The notes below the pieces were generated by a model. The model was given only the letters and a program-made list of their open reading frames with translations. It was not told the DNA's origin and did not search any database. Both the position numbers and the translations under genes were made by a program. DNA of 10,945 nt, taken from contig CALREG010000021.1 of assembly GCA_943355135.1 (NCBI GenBank), positions 1 to 10,945 on the forward strand, given 5' to 3'. Each line of letters opens with the position of its first letter. The first letter of the stretch is position 1. This stretch comes from Candidatus Nomurabacteria bacterium. GTDB taxonomy: Bacteria > Patescibacteriota > Minisyncoccia > Phycocordibacterales > SBAW01. This document shows, piece after piece, positions 1 through 5,361 of the stretch.

Positions 1-311
1 ATCTGTTCAAACTTTTTGGCCGATGCGGCTTTGGCCTCTGGGGTGTGATTTTTTGGATTTATCTCCCACCAAAACTTTTTAGAAAAGTCTTTCGACTGCT
101 CGCAGACGCTCTTTAGGTAGTAGAGGTCTTTGGTGGGTATCGCAACCAAGAGCCTGCCCATGCGCGGCATAGTGAGCGGCGGGATATGGTCGCGGCGACG
201 GCCAACATTCAGTTCTTCCATAAAGTACTTCATAATCTCGCCACGCTCGGTCACCTTTTCTTTTTTTGACCGCGCCGAAAGCGTCTCCATATGTTTGCCG
301 ATGTGCTCCAT
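1..311 (-). CDS. Unrecognised protein, 5' part, truncated by window edge
   Basis: An open frame of 103 codons runs from an ATG at 311 down to base 1 without a stop and continues outside the window. The predicted product begins MEHIGKHMETLSARSKKEK and is rich in Lys, Glu and Arg, with no signal peptide or membrane segment, so it is probably cytoplasmic. I do not recognise the family. A stretch rich in Pro, Met and Arg (around residues 42-52, PPLTMPRMGRL) is followed by a hydrophobic strand (LLVAIP). The start is supported by a perfect TATAAT box (318-323, minus strand) lying exactly 6 bases upstream, the same geometry as other probable leaderless genes here. A second in-frame ATG at 290 is possible. 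That it is a gene is fairly sure; its function is unknown. Confidence 0.65.
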   Translation of the reverse strand, partial: MEHIGKHMETLSARSKKEKVTERGEIMKYFMEELNVGRRRDHIPPLTMPRMGRLLVAIPTKDLYYLKSVCEQSKDFSKKFWWEINPKNHTPEAKAASAKKFEQ

Positions 312-317
312 ATGCCG

Positions 318-346
318 ATTATACTCCTGTTGACAATTACTCTTAA
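318..346 (-). promoter_or_regulatory. Promoter of the leftmost gene, leaderless geometry
   Basis: On the minus strand TTAAGA (341-346), a 17-base spacer and a perfect TATAAT (318-323) precede the ATG at 311 by 6 bases. Transcription would begin at or next to the start codon. It overlaps the plus-strand promoter at 330-358, so the two divergent transcripts may compete for polymerase. Confidence 0.6.
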
Positions 347-358
347 TCGGGATACTGT
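330..358 (+). promoter_or_regulatory. Sigma-70-type promoter of candidate small RNA
   Basis: A perfect TTGACA (330-335), a 17-base spacer and TACTGT (353-358) point rightward. The predicted start is near 365. No SD-preceded gene follows before the terminator at 440-492, so the product is probably a non-coding RNA. Confidence 0.6.
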
Positions 359-364
359 CCGATT

Positions 365-492
365 AGGATCTTTTGTAATTGAATCGGTGCTTGCCCCAGT
401 GGGTCCCCTACCCCCCTACCTGCTTGGCTGGCACCGTGGGTGCTGCGTCGTTTCCCCCTCCCCCCGACAGACGCGGCGCAGCACTCTTTTTT
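365..492 (+). ncRNA. Candidate C-rich two-hairpin small RNA
   Basis: A roughly 128-base transcript is bounded by a good promoter and a terminator. Hairpin 1 pairs CGGTGC (385-390) with GCACCG (431-436) and GCC (393-395) with GGC (426-428); its apical part contains CCCCTACCCCCCTACC. Hairpin 2 is an 11-pair stem (440-450 with 474-484, one G-U pair) whose 23-base loop contains CCCCCTCCCCCC at 454-465, followed by TCTTTTTT. Two hairpins each carrying a run of at least six C, the second serving as terminator, recall the actinobacterial 6C RNA (mycobacterial B11), a C-loop regulator that pairs with G-rich ribosome binding sites. I see architectural likeness, not proven homology. It does not carry the core motifs of SRP RNA. 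An open frame crosses it (291-494) but lacks a credible ribosome binding site. Confidence 0.6.
440..492 (+). terminator. Intrinsic terminator of the C-rich RNA
   Basis: An 11-base-pair stem (440-450 with 474-484) with a 23-base C-rich loop is followed at once by TCTTTTTT (485-492). Confidence 0.75.
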
Positions 493-494
493 AG

Positions 495-540
495 AAGGCC
501 GGACACTCCCTCCAAGGAGTAGTCCGGCCTTTAACTTTTA
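495..540 (+). terminator. Strong GC-rich hairpin, second terminator or insulator
   Basis: A 10-pair stem AAGGCCGGAC (495-504) with GTCCGGCCTT (522-531) is extended by ACTCC (505-509) with GGAGT (516-520), leaving A521 bulged and a six-base loop CTCCAA. The 3' side runs into TTTAACTTTT, a broken T-run. It lies between the small RNA and def, so it probably blocks read-through into def. Another possibility is a processing or regulatory hairpin. Confidence 0.55.
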
Positions 541-552
541 CTAAAAGTGTTG

Positions 553-558
553 CATATT
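553..558 (+). promoter_or_regulatory. Weak -10-like box immediately before def
   Basis: CATATT ends 6 bases before the GTG at 565, the same spacing as the other predicted leaderless genes, and there is no SD site in front of the GTG. A -35-like TTAACT lies at 531-536, 16 bases upstream of this box. The match to consensus is modest, so this call is tentative. Confidence 0.35.
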
Positions 559-564
559 TAGTTT

Positions 565-1122
565 GTGAAGGATCACATTGTACAGGCAGGCGACCCGGTA
601 CTCCGGGGCATAGCCACACCGGTTGCCAAAAAAGACATCGGCTCCCCGCGCATCACTAAGATTATTGCGCGGATGAAAAAGGCTCTGGCCAAAGAGACTT
701 TTGGTGTGGCAATCGCCGCGCCACAAATCGGCGAGTCGCTGCGAATTTTTGTCGTCTCTGGCAGAGTTTTTATTGAGGAGTCGGCAGATGACGAAGAAGA
801 TGTGCCCACCCCACCCGACCGCGTCTTCATCAACCCGACGCTCAGCCGGCTGTCGCGCAAAAAGGCCGAGATGTCGGAGGGGTGCCTCTCGGTGCGCGGC
901 AAATACGGCACCGTACTTCGGCACGAAAAGGCGGGCATCAAAGCCCTTGATGAGGCGGGCAACAAAATAGCTTATCAGGGTTCGGGGCTCATTGGACACA
1001 TCTTCCAACATGAGTGTGACCATCTCGACGGGATACTATATATAGACAAAGTCGTGCAACTAGAGGAAGACGAAGACATGCAGAGCGCTCGCGAGAAACT
1101 AAAAGAAAAACATGGCCTCTAA
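565..1122 (+). CDS. def: Peptide deformylase
   Basis: Removes the formyl group from the N-terminal formylmethionine of new proteins, as a metal-dependent hydrolase acting at the ribosome exit. All three family motifs are present: motif 1 GVAIAAPQIG (form GxxxAAPQ), motif 2 EGCLS, where the Cys is a metal ligand, and motif 3 HECDH, where the two His are ligands and the Glu is catalytic. At 185 residues the length is typical, with a charged C-terminal tail (QLEEDEDMQSAREKLKEKHGL). A TAG stop sits two codons upstream, so GTG 565 is the first usable start; no SD precedes it, suggesting a leaderless mRNA. The gene overlaps the next one, fmt, by 11 bases, so the two are co-transcribed and probably translationally coupled. 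They form the two ends of the formylmethionine cycle. Confidence 0.96.
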   Translation: MKDHIVQAGDPVLRGIATPVAKKDIGSPRITKIIARMKKALAKETFGVAIAAPQIGESLRIFVVSGRVFIEESADDEEDVPTPPDRVFINPTLSRLSRKKAEMSEGCLSVRGKYGTVLRHEKAGIKALDEAGNKIAYQGSGLIGHIFQHECDHLDGILYIDKVVQLEEDEDMQSAREKLKEKHGL

Positions 1123-1876
1123 TCCCCTGTTCGCCTTTTTTGGCACCTCAGTCGACTCGCGGTTTGCGCTCGAGCAGTTGGAACGTGTTGGTCTTACTCC
1201 GGCGCTTGTCATAGACGATAAAAATAACTTTCCTCCCGAGCTATACAACACGCCGTGGGACTTCTTTTTGGTTGCATCGTACGGCAAGATTTTAAAAAAA
1301 GAGATACTCGACCTACCAAAACATGGCTGTCTTAATATTCACCCGTCGCTCCTGCCGAAGTTCCGCGGCCCTTCGCCCTATGTGTCGGCAATACTCGCCG
1401 ACGAGCGCCAGACGGGTGTGACCCTTATGGTCATGGAGGAGAAGATGGACACCGGGCCCATCATCGCCCAAGCACGCATCGAGATAGCGACGGAAGACTG
1501 GCCTCCAAAAGGGCTCGAGTTGAGCCAAATGCTCTTTACTGAGGGGGTAAACCTGCTTGCAGAGGCGCTGCCTGAGTATCTAGCTGGTAGACTGGTGCCC
1601 GAGCCGCAAGATCACAACAAAGCGACGTATACCAAAAAATTTGTAGATACAGATGCGCTGCTCGACCTTGCTGGTGATGCCCGAACTAACTTTCTCAAAA
1701 TCCGCGCGTTCGACAAAAACCCGCGCGCCTACTTTATGACCCCCAAGGGCAAGCGCGTCATTGTCACCGAAGCAACATTTGCAGACGGCAAACTAGAGAT
1801 TGTAAAAGTAATCCCCGAGGGCAGAAAAGAAATGCCGTACCCAGACTATCTGCGTGGGCAGAAAATTAAATCTTAG
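1112..1876 (+). CDS. fmt: Methionyl-tRNA formyltransferase, compact form
   Basis: Transfers a formyl group from 10-formyltetrahydrofolate to initiator Met-tRNA. The signature LNIHPSLLPKFRG is present with the catalytic triad N75, H77 and D113 (in MDTGPII); an N-terminal nucleotide-fold strand (FAFFGTSVDSRFALEQL) and the VASYGKIL strand also match the family. At 254 residues it is clearly shorter than the usual roughly 310. The missing parts appear to be the substrate loop region after strand 2 (around residues 35-48) and part of the C-terminal tRNA-binding barrel. The ATG at 1112 lies inside def and has only an A-rich, weak ribosome site, which suggests coupling to def translation. Its 3' end overlaps the convergent HPF gene by 11 bases with no terminator between. 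A related formyltransferase activity cannot be excluded, but the def neighbour argues for Fmt. Confidence 0.9.
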   Translation: MASNPLFAFFGTSVDSRFALEQLERVGLTPALVIDDKNNFPPELYNTPWDFFLVASYGKILKKEILDLPKHGCLNIHPSLLPKFRGPSPYVSAILADERQTGVTLMVMEEKMDTGPIIAQARIEIATEDWPPKGLELSQMLFTEGVNLLAEALPEYLAGRLVPEPQDHNKATYTKKFVDTDALLDLAGDARTNFLKIRAFDKNPRAYFMTPKGKRVIVTEATFADGKLEIVKVIPEGRKEMPYPDYLRGQKIKS

Positions 1877-2231
1877 TGCGCCAACCGCGAACGTAGTCTT
1901 TGACCTTTTGTGCTCCGCGGCGTACGAGGTGCAGGCGCTTCTTTTTGTTGCGCCCCAGTTCGTGGGTAAGCTCGCCGCTCGCCAAGTCTATCGCCGCATG
2001 CAGGGTGCTGCCGTAGCGCTCGACACGGTGCAGTCCGCTTGAGGTAGTGACCGTAAACTCGGCGCGGTTTGGCTCGCCCTCACGGTGCGCGTGATGCTCG
2101 AGCTCGACGTCGACATGCGCGGCGCTGTCGCCCTGCAAAAATTTATCAATGTGGGAGAGGCACTTTTCTACATAGCCTCGGAGTTCGTCGCTTATCTCTA
2201 CACCGGTGCCTTTTATATTGTAGTTGAGCAT
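1866..2231 (-). CDS. hpf: Ribosome hibernation promoting factor / RaiA family
   Basis: A 121-residue protein starting MLNYNIKGTGVEISDELRGY, typical of the HPF/RaiA (YfiA) domain, which binds in the mRNA/tRNA channel of the small subunit and silences or stores ribosomes under stress. The pattern fits throughout: an N-terminal beta strand, helix 1 with the segment LRGYVEKCLSHIDKFL, central strands (AHVDVELEHHAHREGEP, RAEFTVTTSSG), then the second helix STLHAAIDLASGELTHELGRNKKK with its basic tail. It is the short form, without the long C-terminal dimerisation domain of HPF-long. It has its own extended -10 promoter embedded at the end of the upstream PAP2 gene, and no SD, so it is probably leaderless. 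Its 3' end overlaps fmt tail to tail. Confidence 0.9.
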   Translation of the reverse strand: MLNYNIKGTGVEISDELRGYVEKCLSHIDKFLQGDSAAHVDVELEHHAHREGEPNRAEFTVTTSSGLHRVERYGSTLHAAIDLASGELTHELGRNKKKRLHLVRRGAQKVKDYVRGWRTKI

Positions 2232-2237
2232 ACCTGC

Positions 2238-2246
2238 AGTATACCA
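2238..2246 (-). promoter_or_regulatory. Extended -10 promoter of hpf, leaderless geometry
   Basis: On the minus strand TGG-TATACT (2246 down to 2238) ends 6 bases before the ATG at 2231. No good -35 box is visible, as expected for a TGn-extended -10. It lies in the 17-base gap between the PAP2 stop and hpf. Confidence 0.6.
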
Positions 2247-2248
2247 AA

Positions 2249-2896
2249 CTACTTATTAGAAGAGCGGGCAACCGTTGCACCCACCACCGTGCCAATAATG
2301 GCGCCGGCTACAAAGTCCGAAAACCAGTGTGTCGATATGGAAACACCAAGCCCTATAAAAAGCGCGTAGAGCAAGGCGGCCCAGCGGATTGTTTTGTTGC
2401 GCGGGTAGAGCATTACGAGCGCCACACTCATCGCAAAGGCAACGGCGGTATGCGAAGACGGCCAACCCCAAAAGATGCCATGCTCCCAGAATCCAAAGTT
2501 GAAGTCGCGGCTGATATCGATGGTTGAGGTGTAGGTAAAAAACTCCGGCTGTATACGGCCGGTAAACGATTTGTATAAAGAAGAGATAGTCCAGCCCAAA
2601 ATGCCCGCCTGAGCGAGCAGTGCGGCGGCATGCTGTAAATGCGTGTGCTTATATCGCACACCCCAGACATACAACCCAACAGGAATTAGTATGGGGGCAA
2701 AAAAGCCGATAACAGCGGCAGAGAGCGAGATGTCGCGGAACAGGTCTGCCCGAGTATGCGTAAAGTACCACCAATCAAAACCCGAGAGCACCAGAAGTGC
2801 CGTCAACAAAATGGCGAGTAAGTGAAAGAGTGCGTTGTATCCGCGAAATGCGTTGACAAAGCCGCGCGGCACCCCGCGTAAAAAGTCTCTAAACAT
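2249..2896 (-). CDS. PAP2-family membrane phosphatase, atypical active site
   Basis: A 215-residue integral membrane protein with about five to six hydrophobic segments (around 23-40, 57-79, 88-106, 148-165, 172-190 and 195-210). PAP2 proteins dephosphorylate lipid phosphates such as undecaprenyl pyrophosphate or phosphatidate. Visible motifs are C1 K109-x6-Q116-P117, C2 PSSH (146-149) and C3 H190-WFS-D194, so both catalytic His and the partner Asp are kept. The two phosphate-binding arginines of the family consensus are replaced, by Q116 in C1 and by G184 in C3, which may alter or weaken activity. Its ATG overlaps the stop of the upstream surface-protein gene by one base (TAATG), so the two are an operon with coupled translation. 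A role in lipid-carrier recycling for cell-wall or glycan export is plausible but not shown. Confidence 0.85.
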   Translation of the reverse strand: MFRDFLRGVPRGFVNAFRGYNALFHLLAILLTALLVLSGFDWWYFTHTRADLFRDISLSAAVIGFFAPILIPVGLYVWGVRYKHTHLQHAAALLAQAGILGWTISSLYKSFTGRIQPEFFTYTSTIDISRDFNFGFWEHGIFWGWPSSHTAVAFAMSVALVMLYPRNKTIRWAALLYALFIGLGVSISTHWFSDFVAGAIIGTVVGATVARSSNK

Positions 2897-4083
2897 TACT
2901 TATTGAGCGCGGCGCGGGTGCCAGGACCGGTAAAGCCAACTTGTTCGAGACCTTTTGATTTTTGAAATGCCTGCACGGCTTTTTTAGTAAGTTGCCCAAA
3001 GTAGCCGGTTGCAGAGCCAGAAAGGAGACCGAGCCCAATCAGTTTATTCTGCAGTGCAGTCACCTCTGCCCCACTGCTCCCCACGGTAAGAAAACTTTTA
3101 AACACATACGAGGGAGTAGTTTTTGTTGGAGCGGCAGATGCAGGCACCGATGTTGTAACGGTCCCCGTGATAGTAGAACCAGATGTGCTACTCGGTGGCC
3201 CGACCGTGACCGACACCTGTGTTGAAGCTTGGCGGCCGGCGCTGTCGGTGACAGACACTACAAAGGTATGTACGCCGATGTCGTTGTACAGAGGAGTCCA
3301 TGTGAGCTTGCCGCCCTCGAGTTTGAGCGTAGAAGTGGCTCTGTTGGTATAAAACAGGTCAGTAACTGCAATAGTCGGCGAAACAAAGCCGACGGCGGTC
3401 GCATTGAACTGCAGTTTGGAATTTGCCGCAATATTTTGGGGAGCATCAAGCACCGAAACACTCGGCAAACCCTCGACCGTAATAACTTGCGTGGTGCTGG
3501 CGTAGTGACCTTGCTGGTCGCGCGCAGAGACAACAAGTTTGTGCACACCCACGTCTTTAAGCAGTGGCGTCCAATAAAAGGAGCCCGCGGAGGACATGCT
3601 GAAGGAGCTGATGCTGGAATTAAAAAACGGGTCTTCAATGCTATACACCGGACTTAAAAACCCGACGGAACTGGCAGTAAAGGAGACCGGCGTTCCAAAA
3701 CGCACCGGGCCCGAGGGCGTAGGCGTACTTATAGACACGCCCGGCCTAGAGACGGTAATTGTTTGCGATGCGGTGGCACTTGCACCAAGCGAGTCGCTTA
3801 CGGTGATAGTGAGCGAGTGTGTGCCGATGTCGTCGTTGTTGGGCGTCCAATAAAAGTTGCCGCCCGAGTCGAGGTGGCTGGTGCCTGCCCCACCGGCAAA
3901 TGAGTCTATGAGTGTAAAACGCGGACTACTAAAACCCGAAAGAATAAGACTAAAGGTCACCTGCACGCCAGGGCCAACCGTGGCACTCGGCGAAAGCGCA
4001 CCAATAGAGGCACTCGCTGCAAAAACAAACGAGGGCGCGAGCAGAAACGATGTAATACCGAGAACTCTAAGGAACGAAAGCAT
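2896..4083 (-). CDS. Secreted three-Ig-domain protein with C-terminal peptidoglycan-binding domain
   Basis: 395 residues from ATG 4083. A signal peptide of about 22 residues (MLSFLRVLGITSFLLAPSFVFA) is followed by three Ig- or cadherin-like repeats (about 25-112, 113-204, 205-295). Each contains the motif (Y/T)WTP-xxx-D-(I/V)-G-x-H followed by alternating strands and DSxG or DQQG turns. A Ser/Thr/Pro linker (about 296-328) leads to a PG_binding_1-type helical domain (about 330-395: LTVGSSGAEVTALQNKL, YFGQLTKKAVQAFQKSKG, GPGTRAALNK). It is probably an envelope protein anchored non-covalently to peptidoglycan with the Ig stalk outward. The frame stays open upstream to 4101, but that would start inside the promoter, so ATG 4083 is preferred. 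It heads an operon with the PAP2 gene. Function of the Ig stalk (adhesion, spacer) is inferred only. Confidence 0.88.
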   Translation of the reverse strand: MLSFLRVLGITSFLLAPSFVFAASASIGALSPSATVGPGVQVTFSLILSGFSSPRFTLIDSFAGGAGTSHLDSGGNFYWTPNNDDIGTHSLTITVSDSLGASATASQTITVSRPGVSISTPTPSGPVRFGTPVSFTASSVGFLSPVYSIEDPFFNSSISSFSMSSAGSFYWTPLLKDVGVHKLVVSARDQQGHYASTTQVITVEGLPSVSVLDAPQNIAANSKLQFNATAVGFVSPTIAVTDLFYTNRATSTLKLEGGKLTWTPLYNDIGVHTFVVSVTDSAGRQASTQVSVTVGPPSSTSGSTITGTVTTSVPASAAPTKTTPSYVFKSFLTVGSSGAEVTALQNKLIGLGLLSGSATGYFGQLTKKAVQAFQKSKGLEQVGFTGPGTRAALNK

Positions 4084-4091
4084 TACTGGTA

Positions 4092-4100
4092 AGTATAGCA
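4092..4100 (-). promoter_or_regulatory. Extended -10 promoter of the Ig/PG-binding gene
   Basis: On the minus strand TGC-TATACT (4100 down to 4092) ends 8 bases before ATG 4083, predicting a start at or one base before the ATG. No SD is present. Confidence 0.6.
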
Positions 4101-4144
4101 AAATAACAGAGCTATATTTTAGTAATCCCAGCCTCTATTTCAGT

Positions 4145-4173
4145 TTGATAGAAAGGCTGAAAATGTGTATAGT
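4145..4173 (+). promoter_or_regulatory. Promoter of the tRNA-Asn gene
   Basis: TTGATA (4145-4150), a 17-base spacer and TATAGT (4168-4173), each five of six to consensus, lie 18 bases upstream of the mature tRNA 5' end. This is the best-matching two-box promoter in the window, as expected for a stable RNA. Confidence 0.7.
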
Positions 4174-4191
4174 TTTGATGTTCGAACGCAT

Positions 4192-4501
4192 TCCTCGGTA
4201 GCTCAATGGTAGAGCAGCTCCCTGTGGCAAAACGCAGCTTTTCGGAGTAATCCGAATTGACAAACGAGGTGAATTCGGGGAAACCCAATCTGTTTTTACA
4301 GAGGGCAATCCCGAGCCAAGCTCCAATTTTTGGAGAAGGTGTAGAGACTATCCCGCAAGGGAGTAGTTCCGGCACCAGCCGGCACGAAGCGCCTCGCATC
4401 CCACAGTTTTAGTAAACTAGGATGATGATATAGTCCACGCCCGCTGTAATGCGGGAAGACGTGTAAGGAGTTGGTTGTAGGTTCGAGTCCTACCCGAGGA
4501 G
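4192..4501 (+). tRNA. tRNA-Asn(GUU) interrupted by a group I intron
   Basis: Two exons (4192-4225 and 4464-4501) join to a 72-base tRNA. Acceptor TCCTCGG (4192-4198) pairs perfectly with CCGAGGA (4494-4500). The D stem is GCTC (4201-4204) with GAGC (4212-4215), the anticodon stem GCTCC (4217-4221) with GGAGT (4467-4471), one G-U pair, and the T stem GTAGG (4477-4481) with CCTAC (4489-4493) around loop TTCGAGT. The spliced anticodon loop reads CTGTTAA, anticodon GTT at 34-36, with A37 and discriminator G4501, both normal for tRNA-Asn. CCA is not encoded. The intron lies between anticodon bases 35 and 36, so the gene is invisible to searches that expect a continuous tRNA. Confidence 0.9.
4226..4463 (+). 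ncRNA. Self-splicing group I intron in tRNA-Asn
   Basis: This 238-base ribozyme begins after a U (4225) and ends in G (4463), the group I rule. P1 pairs exon CUGU (4222-4225) with guide GCAG (4234-4237), giving the obligatory U-G at the splice site. P2: 4241-4246 with 4251-4256, GUAA loop. P3: 4265-4270 with 4391-4396. P4: CGGG 4276-4279 with CCCG 4310-4313. P5: CCC 4284-4286 with GGG 4303-4305. P6: 4321-4325 with 4331-4335. P7: GACTAT 4346-4351 with ATAGTC 4430-4435. P8: CATCC 4397-4401 with GGATG 4420-4424. P9: CCCGC 4440-4444 with GCGGG 4451-4455. Extra hairpins sit at 4351-4362 (GCAA loop) and 4369-4382. The conserved core strings (GGGGAAACCC, AATCCCGAGCCAAG, GTAGAGACTA, ATATAGTCC) resemble the cyanobacterial tRNA-Leu intron class (IC3-like). 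No endonuclease gene is inside. Confidence 0.92.
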
Positions 4502-4507
4502 CAGAGT

Positions 4508-4538
4508 TTGACTGAACAATTTAAATGTGCTTTATTGT
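4508..4538 (+). promoter_or_regulatory. Probable promoter of the trypsin-like gene
   Basis: TTGACT (4508-4513) lies just after the tRNA end; AT-rich -10 candidates follow at 4531-4538 (TTTATTGT, containing TATTGT at 4533-4538, 19 bases from the -35 box). Spacing is ambiguous, so the exact box is uncertain. Confidence 0.4.
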
Positions 4539-4581
4539 TATTTAGACGCGTTTGTCATCCACAAAATAAAAGGAGTGAAGC

Positions 4582-5241
4582 TTGAACGGTTCTCAGCTTG
4601 AAGTCTGGGCCGCATCAAAGGCCGCTCAGAACAAACGTTGCCACCCAAACCTCAAGCCCGTTGTCTTGTATCGCAACGACGAAGCCAACGGCATGGGTGC
4701 ACTATTCACCTCTGGTGGCAGCACTGTGCTATTGACCGTCGGGCATCTTTTTTGGGCGGAGATGCCTCTATGCCAGTGGATGTATCGCACTCTAAAGCCG
4801 GAGTCGAATGTTCGCCTTCCGCTTCTCACTGCGGAGCCGTTCTCCAAGAATCCAAGAGCTGATGTTGCGGTATGTACTCCCGGAACCATGCTCCACACAA
4901 GCCCGCTGGTGCCCAACTTCTTTTACGAAGGGACCCGTTGGGGTGGCGAGCTCACAGCGAATATCCGGAAGCCGGGAGAAACAAGTAAGAAACTTACTTC
5001 AACTATTAGCGGAGAGCGCCTCTCCAGCGTAGGAGAAGTGTTATACGCGGACGCTCCTTACGAGGCCCTCGACTACGCCTCAGTGGCAGGCGAGAGTGGA
5101 ACAGTTTTTTGGGATGAGAACGACGAAAAAACGCTCTACATCCTGAAGGGCAACAGCCCCGAGGTCGCAAAGCACGCCCAACGGAAAAAGCTCTGTCGCT
5201 CAGGTAATATCACCCTTGCTCTTCGCCTCTCCATCAAATGA
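4582..5241 (+). CDS. Cytoplasmic trypsin-like serine protease (chymotrypsin fold)
   Basis: A 219-residue protein with no signal peptide. The S1-type triad can be read in order with normal spacing: H55 in LLTVGHLF (as in TAAHC), D94 in RADVAVC (as in DIAL), and S172 in AGESGT (the GDSG motif with Glu for Asp). The preceding GMGALFTSGG strand-turn is the usual substrate-barrel element before the His, and YILKGNS follows the Ser as the final core strand. The start is a TTG at 4582 with SD AGGAG (4571-4575) six bases upstream; the next in-frame ATG would remove the first 37 residues. It is a stand-alone unit: own promoter region after the tRNA, and a terminator beginning in its stop codon. Substrate unknown. 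Catalysis is inferred from the motifs, and a proteolytically silent relative cannot be excluded. Confidence 0.75.
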   Translation: MNGSQLEVWAASKAAQNKRCHPNLKPVVLYRNDEANGMGALFTSGGSTVLLTVGHLFWAEMPLCQWMYRTLKPESNVRLPLLTAEPFSKNPRADVAVCTPGTMLHTSPLVPNFFYEGTRWGGELTANIRKPGETSKKLTSTISGERLSSVGEVLYADAPYEALDYASVAGESGTVFWDENDEKTLYILKGNSPEVAKHAQRKKLCRSGNITLALRLSIK

Positions 5242-5270
5242 GCCCCACCCTTCGGTGGGGCTTTTTCTTT
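5241..5270 (+). terminator. Intrinsic terminator after the protease gene
   Basis: Stem AGCCCCAC (5241-5248) pairs with GTGGGGCT (5255-5262), closing further around a CTTC-type loop, then TTTTTCTTT. The first stem base is the last base of the TGA stop. It is nearly identical to the terminator at 5996-6022. Confidence 0.9.
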
Positions 5271-5288
5271 ACCCAACCGTAAGAGGAG

Positions 5289-5317
5289 CTGACAGTTTTA
5301 AAACAGTGTGGTATTGT
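5289..5317 (+). promoter_or_regulatory. Promoter of the HD hydrolase gene
   Basis: CTGACA (5289-5294), a 17-base spacer and TATTGT (5312-5317). The surrounding pattern GCTGACA ... TGGTAnnGTCGnG recurs with identical spacing at 9165-9198. A leader of about 35-40 bases follows, ending in an SD. Confidence 0.6.
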
Positions 5318-5361
5318 CGTGCCAGATTCTTTTAAAACCAACCACAGAAGGAGATCGGTTG

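Noticed and set aside
130..333. Plus-strand open frame near the left edge
   Set aside because: It is antisense to the continuous minus-strand frame 311-1, which has a perfect -10 box and a protein-like composition.
291..494. 67-codon open frame across the C-rich RNA
   Set aside because: No SD or leaderless promoter geometry, its frame crosses the terminator, and the composition follows the hairpins and C tracts.
541..1023. Long minus-strand open frames opposite def
   Set aside because: Shadow of def, whose three catalytic motifs are unambiguous.
3229..3657. Plus-strand 142-codon frame opposite the Ig protein
   Set aside because: No start signals and the opposite strand encodes clear repeated Ig motifs.
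4112..4399. Minus-strand open frames across the intron as a possible homing endonuclease
   Set aside because: They lack LAGLIDADG, GIY-YIG or HNH motifs and lie antisense over the paired ribozyme core; the intron is too short to hold an endonuclease gene.
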